64,000 nt of DNA from JAGVPT01 sp035505655 (GTDB lineage Bacteria > Bacteroidota > Ignavibacteria > UBA10030 > UBA8401), in contig DATJQP010000034.1 in the NCBI GenBank assembly GCA_035505655.1, forward strand, positions 1-64,000, in the 5' to 3' direction. The translations under genes were made by a program, and so were the position numbers. Below are positions 16,748-24,152 of this stretch, piece by piece. The notes beneath the pieces are model-generated. The model had not been told where the DNA came from. It searched no databases and was given only the letters and a program-made list of their open reading frames with translations. Numbering within the stretch: the stretch's first letter is position 1; every line of letters begins with the position of its first letter.

Positions 16748-17105
16748 TTTAGCGGCATCGCCAGCGATGGATTGGAGTTGTTTACTCTTGAGGATTTTCC
16801 CTTCTCAACTTCGATGCTTTCTCCTCGGTCTTATCTCCCCTGTCTCCCGCCTCCCGTATCCTTTCCCCCAGAGTTGCCTCGTTTGCCTTTCAGGGACAAA
16901 TTTTCTAAGTTTGGTCGATCTGAAGGGGGAACGCAGTGCCGGGATCATCACAGTCACCGCAATTGCTCTCCGCGGAGGTCGTCCACCCTGAGGCGGCCCC
17001 CCTTCCGACGTGCAGCTTCGTATTGAATAGTCTCGGATCTGGCAACGCATCGGAAAGGAATCTCCGGGCGGACCCGGTTCCCCGATATCCTATCAGGAGA
17101 AAGCC
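16748..17105. other. Intergenic region with a candidate promoter
   Basis: About 360 bp between the Pat-like and SPFH genes. A short CATCG-CCAG-CGATG hairpin lies just after the Pat-like gene and a Bacteroidota-type promoter candidate at 16882-16913 (listed). No gene is supported; open frames here are Pro/Arg/Ser-rich shadows. Confidence 0.45.
16882..16913 (+). promoter_or_regulatory. Candidate Bacteroidota-type promoter for the SPFH gene
   Basis: TTTG at 16882-16885 is followed after exactly 20 bp by TAAGTTTG at 16906-16913, matching the TTTG/TAnnTTTG pattern of the Bacteroidota primary sigma factor. It would give a leader of about 185 bases. A TTGCCT/17/TAAGTT reading is also possible. Confidence 0.4.
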
Positions 17106-18005
17106 ATGGAAGAATCCGGTTTCGTCGGCCTCTCACTCATTATTGCGATCGCCGTTGTATTTACCTTCTTTGTTGGAATAAGGATCGTCCGTCCCACGAG
17201 GCGAGGCCTCGTCGAGAGAATGGGAAAATACAAAAAGTTTGCCGAGCCCGGGTTTCATTGGGTTATCCCCGTCATCGACCGCATGTATCAGATCAACACC
17301 ACGGAACAGATGATCGACGCGGATCCGCAGGAAATCATCACCAATGACAATCTCAATGCGATGGTCGATGCGCAGATCTACTACCGGGTGAAGCCTGATG
17401 AAGAGAGCGTAAAAAGCTCGCAGTATCACGTCAACGACGTGAACGGTCAGATCGTCAACCTCGCGCGCACAACCCTCCGCAACATCATCGGAACCTTGAC
17501 GCTGAAATCGGCCAACAGCGAGAGGGGAAAGATCAATGAAGAACTTCACAAAGTCCTTATCAAAGAGACCTCCTCGTGGGGGATTGATATCGTGAGAGCC
17601 GAGCTGAAGCAGATCGACCCGCCGAAGGATGTCCAGGACACAATGAACAAGATCGTCAAAGCGGAAAACGAAAAGCTCTCGGCCATCGACTATGCGACGG
17701 CGGCTGAGACGACCGCCGACGGCGAGAAACGTGCGGCCATCAAAAAGGCGGAAGGGATCAAGCAGGCCAGAATTCTCGAAGCGGAGGGAGAGGCCGAGGC
17801 GATCCGGCTCGTCAATGAGGCGGCGAACAAATATTTCGTCGGGAACGCGCAGCTTTTGAAGCGGCTCGACACCGTCCAGAATTCCCTGGAAAAGAACTCA
17901 AAAATCGTCATCTCCGGCGACTCCGAACTTGTCAATGTCATCGGAGATCTCGCCGGGGTCGTACCTCTCCCCGACCGGCAAGCGAAGCCGAAATCGGCTC
18001 AATAA
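17106..18005 (+). CDS. SPFH/stomatin-family membrane-anchored protein
   Basis: A 299-residue SPFH (band 7/stomatin/prohibitin) protein. An N-terminal span (about residues 6-25) anchors it. The SPFH core includes IVRPTRRGLVERMGKYKKF and the VDAQIYYRVKPDEES strand, and ends with the ERGKINEELHKVL, WGIDIVRAELKQIDPP pattern. A coiled-coil region rich in Ala/Glu/Lys follows (about 180-240). Such proteins form large oligomers on membrane microdomains. No NfeD partner is adjacent. CAGGAGAAAGCC precedes the ATG. Confidence 0.9.
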   Translation: MEESGFVGLSLIIAIAVVFTFFVGIRIVRPTRRGLVERMGKYKKFAEPGFHWVIPVIDRMYQINTTEQMIDADPQEIITNDNLNAMVDAQIYYRVKPDEESVKSSQYHVNDVNGQIVNLARTTLRNIIGTLTLKSANSERGKINEELHKVLIKETSSWGIDIVRAELKQIDPPKDVQDTMNKIVKAENEKLSAIDYATAAETTADGEKRAAIKKAEGIKQARILEAEGEAEAIRLVNEAANKYFVGNAQLLKRLDTVQNSLEKNSKIVISGDSELVNVIGDLAGVVPLPDRQAKPKSAQ

Positions 18006-18086
18006 ATTCCCGAAAGGGATCGTCCCCCCTCTCCGTGAACCGGGACACGCCGTTAATACGAACCTGCATCGGATATCTTTCAGCCC

Positions 18087-18818
18087 ATGACTTCGCCCGC
18101 TCCCGATACGCTTTCCCTCAGGTCGCTCGCAAAGATGATCGATCACTCGCTCCTTCATCCCACGATGACAGACAATGAGATTGCACGGGGATGCGCAACG
18201 GCCCGGAGCTACAACGTGGCCACGGCGTGCGTGAAACCGTATGCGGTTCCCTCCGTCCGGCCGCTCCTTGCCGGCAGCGAAGTGGCGATTTGCGCGGTCG
18301 TCGCCTTCCCGCACGGCAATAGCACGTCCTCTGTGAAGCTCAACGAGGCGGAGGGGGCCCTCGCGGATGGCGCAACAGAAATTGATGCCGTCGTCAACAT
18401 CGGCAAAGTCCTCGGCGGCGATTGGGACTACGTCGACGCGGAAATCGGTGCACTCAACCGGACGGTCGTGAACGGAGGAGGAATCCTGAAACTCATCTTT
18501 GAGAACGACTATCTCGAGGACGCCCACATCGTCAGGCTGTGCGAGATTTGCGCCTCCCACGCCGTCGCCTTCGTCAAGACCTCGACCGGCTACGGATTCG
18601 TGAAACGTGAAAATGGGATGTACAGCTACTCAGGGGCAACCGACCACCATCTGACCCTGATGAGGAGACATTCCCCCCCGGCCGTGTCGGTCAAGGCGGC
18701 AGGAGGAGTACGCACGCTTGATGATCTGCTACGGGTCCGGGCTCTTGGTGTCAGCCGCATCGGAGCCACGGCGACCGCTCAGATTCTCGACGAAGCAATC
18801 CGGCGCGGTTATCGCTGA
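18087..18818 (+). CDS. deoC: Deoxyribose-phosphate aldolase
   Basis: A 243-residue class I aldolase that cleaves 2-deoxyribose-5-phosphate to glyceraldehyde-3-phosphate and acetaldehyde in deoxynucleoside catabolism. Catalytic residues are in place: Asp100 in EIDAVVNIG, the Schiff-base Lys164 in FVKTSTGYG, and the assisting Lys203 in SVKAAGGVRT. Length is normal. It stands apart from other deo genes, so it may serve general salvage. Cytoplasmic. Confidence 0.94.
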   Translation: MTSPAPDTLSLRSLAKMIDHSLLHPTMTDNEIARGCATARSYNVATACVKPYAVPSVRPLLAGSEVAICAVVAFPHGNSTSSVKLNEAEGALADGATEIDAVVNIGKVLGGDWDYVDAEIGALNRTVVNGGGILKLIFENDYLEDAHIVRLCEICASHAVAFVKTSTGYGFVKRENGMYSYSGATDHHLTLMRRHSPPAVSVKAAGGVRTLDDLLRVRALGVSRIGATATAQILDEAIRRGYR

Positions 18819-18881
18819 GCAGATTACGAATCGAGCCGTACGCCGGCCCCGTAACCTTCGATCCTCACGAAAGGATCTCCC

Positions 18882-19295
18882 ATGAGTGTTTTCCTTGACA
18901 AAACTCATCCACCGACGGAAAAGGAACTCTCCGCGGCACTTGGTCCGACGCACGCTTACTGGAAAGAGATCAGAGTCGCCCTTGGGAAAAGGTGCGGCGC
19001 GCTTGAGGAGGAATGGAAATATTACGGAAAATCTTCCGGATGGACGATGAAAGTCCTCATGAAAAAGAGAAATCTCTTTTTCATGGCCCCCTATGAGAAG
19101 TTTTTCCGGATTGCATTTGTCTTCGGCGAAAAGGCCGTCGCGGCGATCGAACAAAGCGATCTTCCGAAAACTCTTATTCGCGAACTGGTCGAGGCCAAGC
19201 GCTACGTCGAGGGGCGCGGCTTGCGGCTGGACGTCAAGGGAAGAGGTGTCGTGAAGGATATCGTGAAACTCGTCGAGTTCAAAGTTCAGTCGTAA
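18882..19295 (+). CDS. DUF3788 protein
   Basis: A 137-residue DUF3788-type protein. Family features are LGPTHAYWKEI at about 21-31, EEEWKYYGKSSGWTMKVLMKKRNLFFMAP at about 42-70, and the final VKDIVKLVEFK helix. This group shares a fold with the DUF1801/YdhG-like set, which also occurs at 7189. No function is established. GAAAGGATCTCCC precedes the start. Confidence 0.83.
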   Translation: MSVFLDKTHPPTEKELSAALGPTHAYWKEIRVALGKRCGALEEEWKYYGKSSGWTMKVLMKKRNLFFMAPYEKFFRIAFVFGEKAVAAIEQSDLPKTLIRELVEAKRYVEGRGLRLDVKGRGVVKDIVKLVEFKVQS

Positions 19296-19330
19296 AGTCG
19301 TTCAGACCGCAGACCCTCAGGAGCGCCACG

Positions 19331-19774
19331 GTGTCGTCTGAGAGCAGGAGACTCATAAGAAAGGCTGCATCGCCGGATGCCGCAGCGCTTGCGGTGTTGT
19401 CCGGGGAACTGGGATATCCGACCGAAACCCCGGAGATGGAACAAAGGCTCCGACGGGTGATGGCTGATCCGCGCAACGCCGTCTTCGTCGCCGATGAACC
19501 TTCTCCCGTTGGTTGGATCCAGGTCTCCATTGTCGAGTCGCTCGAAGGAGGAGGGTTCGCCGAGATCCTCGGGCTTGTAGTCGCCTCGGCCCATCGCAGG
19601 ACCGGGGTTGGTGCGGACCTCGTACGCAAGGCTGAATCGTGGGCGAGAGAAAATGGATGCTCGAGAATCCGTGTCCGCACAAACATCGTCCGGTCGGACG
19701 CGCACGCGTTCTATGCACGCCTGGGCTACGGACTGAAGAAGCGACAGGAAGTATTCGACAAGAAGCTCGAGTGA
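19331..19774 (+). CDS. GNAT family N-acetyltransferase
   Basis: A 147-residue GNAT protein starting at GTG. It has IRKAASPDAAALAVLSGELGYP at the N-terminus (aminoglycoside-acetyltransferase-like helix 1) and FAEILGLVVASAHRRTGVGADLV with the R-R-T-G-V-G acetyl-CoA loop. It ends with AHAFYARLGYGLKKRQEVFDKKL, the usual closing motif of this subgroup. The acceptor is unknown. It follows DUF3788 by 35 bp and may be cotranscribed with it. Confidence 0.85.
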   Translation: MSSESRRLIRKAASPDAAALAVLSGELGYPTETPEMEQRLRRVMADPRNAVFVADEPSPVGWIQVSIVESLEGGGFAEILGLVVASAHRRTGVGADLVRKAESWARENGCSRIRVRTNIVRSDAHAFYARLGYGLKKRQEVFDKKLE

Positions 19775-19824
19775 GGTTGGCGCATGGCATTCTATCACAT
19801 ATCCCTTATGGACAGCATTTCCCA

Positions 19825-20187
19825 ATGACAAACAATATTCTGTACATCCTTCTGGGTCTTCTCGCAGGAACATTCAGCGGCCTCATCGGCGTCGGAGGAG
19901 GCATCATCATCGTCCCTTGCCTTGTCATTTTTTTTGGATTGACCCAGCATCAGGCTCAAGGGACAACGCTCGCTCTGATGGTGCCTCCGATCGGAATGCT
20001 CGCAGCGTGGAACTACTACACCCATGGGTTCGTGGATCTCCGGATCGCCGCCTTCGTCTGTGTAGGATTCTTGTTCGGCGGGCTCTTCGGTGCGAAGATT
20101 GCGACCTCCGTCTCGAACGAACTTCTCGGCAGGATCTTCGGGGTCGTCCTTATCCTTGTGGGCCTGAAGATGGTTCTCGGAAAATAG
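19825..20187 (+). CDS. Half-size TauE/SafE family membrane protein
   Basis: A 120-residue protein with four spans. It carries a single DUF81/TauE repeat, FSGLIGVGGGIIIVPCLV at about residues 13-30 and GLFGAKIATSVS near 84-95, where full transporters have two. It probably dimerises to form an anion exporter-like unit. The frame is open upstream, but the ATG at 19825 fits the repeat start. The substrate could be sulfite, sulfoacetate or another organosulfur anion; this is not decidable here. Confidence 0.8.
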   Translation: MTNNILYILLGLLAGTFSGLIGVGGGIIIVPCLVIFFGLTQHQAQGTTLALMVPPIGMLAAWNYYTHGFVDLRIAAFVCVGFLFGGLFGAKIATSVSNELLGRIFGVVLILVGLKMVLGK

Positions 20188-20216
20188 ACCGCGCTTTTTG
20201 TGGCGATTTTTGAGCG

Positions 20217-20960
20217 GTGATGACAGGGAACAACTCGGATTTTTCGTCCATGGCTACGAATATCTTCATCCTGGCGTTGTTGCTGATCCATCCTCCGGAT
20301 ACCGCATTCACGATCGAAACGACGCGGATCGGAGATGGTTTCTATGTCCACACCTCCCGGAAGATCCTGGATGGTCAGATCGTTCCCTCCAATGGGCTCG
20401 TCGCCGAATCGGAAGATGGCGTCATCGTCGTCGATACCCCGTGGGACACGGCCCAGACTTCTCAACTGATCGACTGGATCGAGACCCACCTCCGCAAAAA
20501 AGTCATTTGTTGCATCGTCACCCATTCACACGAAGACAGGATCGGCGGGATCGATGCCATGCTGCGACGCGGCATCAGGGTCATCAGCACTCCTCTCACG
20601 GCCGATCATGCGAGAGCAAACGGTATTTCAAGTCCCGAACCAATCCTTCCGAACGACACGCTTTTGACCTGGAATGGCCTCAGTTGCGAGTGTTTTTATC
20701 CGGGAAAGGGGCACACCGACGACAACATCGTGGTGTGGTTTCCGGGTCAGAAGATCCTTTTCGGCGGCTGCCTTGTCAAAAGCAGCACCGCCGGCAATCT
20801 CGGTAACACCGCGGACGCAGACCTCGCTGCGTGGCCGGCCTCTGTCCTCAGAGTTATGGCAAAATTCCCCGACCGGCAGATCGTCGTTCCGGGGCATGGC
20901 AGTTGGAAGGAAAAGATGGGGCTCGAGCACACTCTTGACCTATTGAACCGCGAGCGTTGA
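20217..20960 (+). CDS. bla: Subclass B1 metallo-beta-lactamase
   Basis: A 247-residue secreted zinc hydrolase expected to open beta-lactam rings. All B1 ligands are present: HSHED (His103, His105, Asp107), GKGHTDDNIVVW (His166), FGGCLVKS (Cys185, with Lys188 three residues on, the substrate-carboxylate Lys of B1 enzymes) and VPGHGSW (His227). The Cys in FGGC separates B1 from B2, B3 and glyoxalase-type relatives, and the later GNTADADLAAWP and LEHTLDLL segments resemble BcII and CcrA. The start may be GTG 20217, ATG 20220 or ATG 20250; the last puts the hydrophobic signal at the very N-terminus. Neighbouring genes give no mobile-element sign. Confidence 0.92.
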   Translation: MMTGNNSDFSSMATNIFILALLLIHPPDTAFTIETTRIGDGFYVHTSRKILDGQIVPSNGLVAESEDGVIVVDTPWDTAQTSQLIDWIETHLRKKVICCIVTHSHEDRIGGIDAMLRRGIRVISTPLTADHARANGISSPEPILPNDTLLTWNGLSCECFYPGKGHTDDNIVVWFPGQKILFGGCLVKSSTAGNLGNTADADLAAWPASVLRVMAKFPDRQIVVPGHGSWKEKMGLEHTLDLLNRER

Positions 20961-21128
20961 ACACTCCTCGCGCGAAGGTTGATTTCCTATCATCTAATCT
21001 TTACCTTAATCCCACCTTTTGTTTTTGTGCCCCAGGATTCTTCCAAAGCATCAGCGCCGCTCACGCCACCTTTGGCGCGGTGGCTTCCGATTTGACCCGG
21101 GTCTATCGTAATTCAAGCAGAGCATCCC

Positions 21129-22952
21129 ATGGTAGGAAGACTGCCGAAACTCAGAGTAATCAGAACGACAATCCCGCTTTTACTTCTTCTTGTGGTCCTT
21201 TGCCTCCGGCTCAATGGACAGGGGGATACACGGAAAGGTGGCTGGGAACACGTTAAATACGCCATCTACTTCACGGCGAGCGATGTCGAGAGCCTCCTTT
21301 CCGACACGGCAAAATTCCAGGAAACGATGGCGTACTTCTCCCCCATCAAACCGGCGAAGGTGTACCTCGAAGGGAACAGCCAGGGAGAGGTCGACGTCGA
21401 GCGATTGCGATCTGCCGCAAACCGTTTTCGGGCCATGGGGGTAGACGTGGTCGGGGCGTTGGTGCCCGTCGGAACCAATGGCCCGCTAGTGTACAACAAT
21501 CCGGACGACATGGCAACGCTCGAGAGAAGAACCAGGGCAATAGCGAGCGTCTTCGACACGATCATCCTTGACGACTGGCTCTTTACGACGGCAACGGACG
21601 AAAAGAGCGTGAAGGAGCGGGGCACTCAGAGCTGGGCTGATTACCGCTCGAAGTTGCTCCTTGAACAATCCAAGAAACACATTATCGATGTCGCGAAGCG
21701 GGTGAATCCCGCGGCGAAGGTCATCATCAAGTATCCGAATTGGTACGAAGGACACAGGGACAACGGCTACGACGTCTACAACGAGACTCTCCAGTTCGAC
21801 CAGTTGGCAGTCGGGATCGAGACGCGGACCCGTGCGGTGCACGATCAGCACATCCCGATTTACAGCGGCTACGTCTTCCAAAAATGGTTCTCAAGCGTTG
21901 CCCCTTCGAAATGGGTTGGCGCCTGGCTCGATAACTACGACATGAAGGGAGAAGACAACGACTACGTGGCCCAGGTTTGGCAGGCGGTCCTCGCACAAGC
22001 TCCGGAGATCATCCTCTGGTGCGGCGGCGAGCTTCACCACACCGGCCCCTTCAGCGACGTCTATCCGCATTTCCGGGAGATGCTGCCGGAATTCAACCGT
22101 GTCGCAGGGTTCCTGAAGGGAACGGCCGAAGGCGTTCCGATTTACCTCCCTTACGGCTCAACGGGAGAATACAACATCTTCGGCTACCTCGGTATGGCCG
22201 GTATCCCCCTAACGCCGGTCGGTCAATTTCCGACCGAGAGCAAGATCGCCATTTTCACCCTCAATTCGTTCCAGGATCCCCAGCTTGCGGAAAAGATGCT
22301 CGCCCGGCTGCGGAACGGGCGCGACGATTTCATAACGTGGGATCTCTGGCAGAAGCTCCAGAACACGGAGTTTGGGAACACGCTCAGCCTCGTCGATGCG
22401 GGGGGAACCGTGACTTCTTCGGAGTTTCGACTTCGCACAGGCTGGCAGGAAGATATCGTGAAGTCTGAGAAGGCGGTAACGTTTCCCCGGATCAGGACAA
22501 CCACTTGGCCGTATGTGCGCGACGCTGCCGTAGTCCTCGAGGACTACGACTATGCGGTCCTCATGAGACAGGAATATCTCAGCGGGACGGTCTTCGTCCT
22601 CAATATGCCGGAGAACGAGTACGACCTGCTCAGGCTCCCTCCCGAGGTAATGAACGTGATTCGTCGTCCATTTCTGAAAGAGCTTGGCGTCCAACTCGAG
22701 GGGCCCGGAGGCGTCGCACTCTATCCGTTCGGTGCGCAGGAGTACGTCGTCTACAATATGAACGACTCGGCGGCCCATCTGACGATCCGATTGGACAAAA
22801 GGGTTTCGGAATCGGGCTGGAAGGAGCTCGTGCACGGCAAGCTCCTCGACGTTCGGCAGGATACCGCTCTCGTGCAGTACGGAGGACCGGCGTTCACCGA
22901 CGCTTCGTTTCTGCTTCATCCGTTTGAAATCGCGATTGTGCAGGCTCCTTGA
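21129..22952 (+). CDS. Secreted TIM-barrel glycosidase-like protein
   Basis: A 607-residue protein with a signal peptide (hydrophobic 14-28). The N-terminal half reads like a TIM barrel: AIYFTAS, then PAKVYLEGNSQGEVDVERL, VVGALVP, TIILDDWLFTT (two adjacent Asp at a strand end) and KVIIKYPNWYEG. The C-terminal half is beta-rich, with ALYPFGAQEYVVYNM. This organisation resembles glycoside hydrolases of the GH42-like/putative glycosidase type. I cannot name the family. Context (Gfo/Idh dehydrogenase and GH3 next door) supports a role in glycan breakdown. Confidence 0.6.
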   Translation: MVGRLPKLRVIRTTIPLLLLLVVLCLRLNGQGDTRKGGWEHVKYAIYFTASDVESLLSDTAKFQETMAYFSPIKPAKVYLEGNSQGEVDVERLRSAANRFRAMGVDVVGALVPVGTNGPLVYNNPDDMATLERRTRAIASVFDTIILDDWLFTTATDEKSVKERGTQSWADYRSKLLLEQSKKHIIDVAKRVNPAAKVIIKYPNWYEGHRDNGYDVYNETLQFDQLAVGIETRTRAVHDQHIPIYSGYVFQKWFSSVAPSKWVGAWLDNYDMKGEDNDYVAQVWQAVLAQAPEIILWCGGELHHTGPFSDVYPHFREMLPEFNRVAGFLKGTAEGVPIYLPYGSTGEYNIFGYLGMAGIPLTPVGQFPTESKIAIFTLNSFQDPQLAEKMLARLRNGRDDFITWDLWQKLQNTEFGNTLSLVDAGGTVTSSEFRLRTGWQEDIVKSEKAVTFPRIRTTTWPYVRDAAVVLEDYDYAVLMRQEYLSGTVFVLNMPENEYDLLRLPPEVMNVIRRPFLKELGVQLEGPGGVALYPFGAQEYVVYNMNDSAAHLTIRLDKRVSESGWKELVHGKLLDVRQDTALVQYGGPAFTDASFLLHPFEIAIVQAP

Positions 22953-23058
22953 TTTCCGAGCTCACGCTCTCCGTGTATCAACGCGACCGGCAGCGCCCCG
23001 TCATCCTTCCATGCACGGTCGCACCAAAGCACTTCACACATTTCTTTCCTGAGGATTC

Positions 23059-24066
23059 ATGGCCAAAGTATCCTGGGGTATCATCAGCACCGCAAGAATA
23101 GGAACCGACAAGGTCATCCCGGCAATGCAGTTGGCGTCCAACGTCGACGTGAAGGCGATCGCATCGAGAAACCTTGAGACGGCGAAGAAGACGGCTGCGA
23201 AGCTAGGCATCCGAGAAGTCTCCCCTTCGTATGAAGAGCTCATCAACAGGAAGGATATCGACGCCGTCTATATTCCGCTGCCAAACCACCTTCACGTCGA
23301 ATGGTCGATCAAAGCTCTGAGAGCGGGAAAACACGTTCTGTGCGAAAAGCCGATCGCGAGGAACGCCGCGGAGGCTGAGCTCTTGCTTCACGAGGCGGAG
23401 AAGTTCCCGGGACTCAAGATGATGGAAGCTTTTATGTACCGATTCCATCCTCAGACCTCTGCCATGCTCGAACTGATCCGGGACGGGGCGATCGGCGAGG
23501 TGCGGAATGTCCAGACGATGTTCTCCTACTACAACGACAACCCGAAAGATGTGCGTAACCAGGCGGATATCGGGGGAGGCGGGCTCCTCGACATCGGCTG
23601 CTATTGTATCTCGTACTCCCGTCTGGTCTTCGAGGGAGAACCGTTGCGAGCCTGCGCAACGATCGAGTACGATCCCGGGCTCAAGGTCGACAGGCTCGTC
23701 TCTGCGGTGATCGAGTTCCCGAAAGGGAACGCCACCTTCACCTGCTCAACGCAACTGCCGAACTCTCAGCATGCGAAAATAATCGGGACCCGCGGGATCA
23801 TCGAGCTTCCCGTCCCGTTCACTCCTCTGCCGGACCGATCATCCCGCATCATCTTCACCGCCGGGCCGAAAGACGAAGAAATGACGATCGCTCCCGCCAA
23901 TCACTACACTCTTCAGGGAGAATCGTTTTCCAAGGCAATTCTCGAGCACTTGCCGGTCCCCACACCACTCATCGACGGGATTGCCAACATGCGGGTCATC
24001 GATGCAGTCTTCGAAAGCTCTCGCACAGGAAGATGGGCAGAGATACGCCAGGAAAGAAGGTCGTGA
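23059..24066 (+). CDS. Gfo/Idh/MocA-family oxidoreductase
   Basis: A 335-residue NAD(P)-dependent dehydrogenase. The Rossmann strand reads VSWGIISTARIGTDKV (about 4-19), and the family EKP motif is VLCEKPIAR (about 94-102). The C-terminal domain has GGGLLDIGCYCISYSRLVF, the usual active-site strand with Asp and a later Tyr in place of His. The type resembles dihydrodiol/xylose dehydrogenases. It probably acts on a sugar or sugar derivative released by the neighbouring secreted enzymes. Cytoplasmic. Confidence 0.9.
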   Translation: MAKVSWGIISTARIGTDKVIPAMQLASNVDVKAIASRNLETAKKTAAKLGIREVSPSYEELINRKDIDAVYIPLPNHLHVEWSIKALRAGKHVLCEKPIARNAAEAELLLHEAEKFPGLKMMEAFMYRFHPQTSAMLELIRDGAIGEVRNVQTMFSYYNDNPKDVRNQADIGGGGLLDIGCYCISYSRLVFEGEPLRACATIEYDPGLKVDRLVSAVIEFPKGNATFTCSTQLPNSQHAKIIGTRGIIELPVPFTPLPDRSSRIIFTAGPKDEEMTIAPANHYTLQGESFSKAILEHLPVPTPLIDGIANMRVIDAVFESSRTGRWAEIRQERRS

Positions 24067-24152
24067 TTCCGCAATCCAGGATAGACTCTTTCCTTTCCCT
24101 CTCGGCGTCAAATCGAACGCTGTTGGGCGAAACGTTCCTTTGGATCGAAAGG

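Noticed and set aside
200..20960. Integron cassette array
   Set aside because: The gene content and single strand fit, but attC-like pairs (RYYYAAC ... GTTRRRY with matching inner arms) were checked in each spacer. Only GTTAGGC at 15717-15723 with GCTCAAC at 15655-15661 looked close, and its inner arms do not pair as an attC should. No integrase gene is visible.
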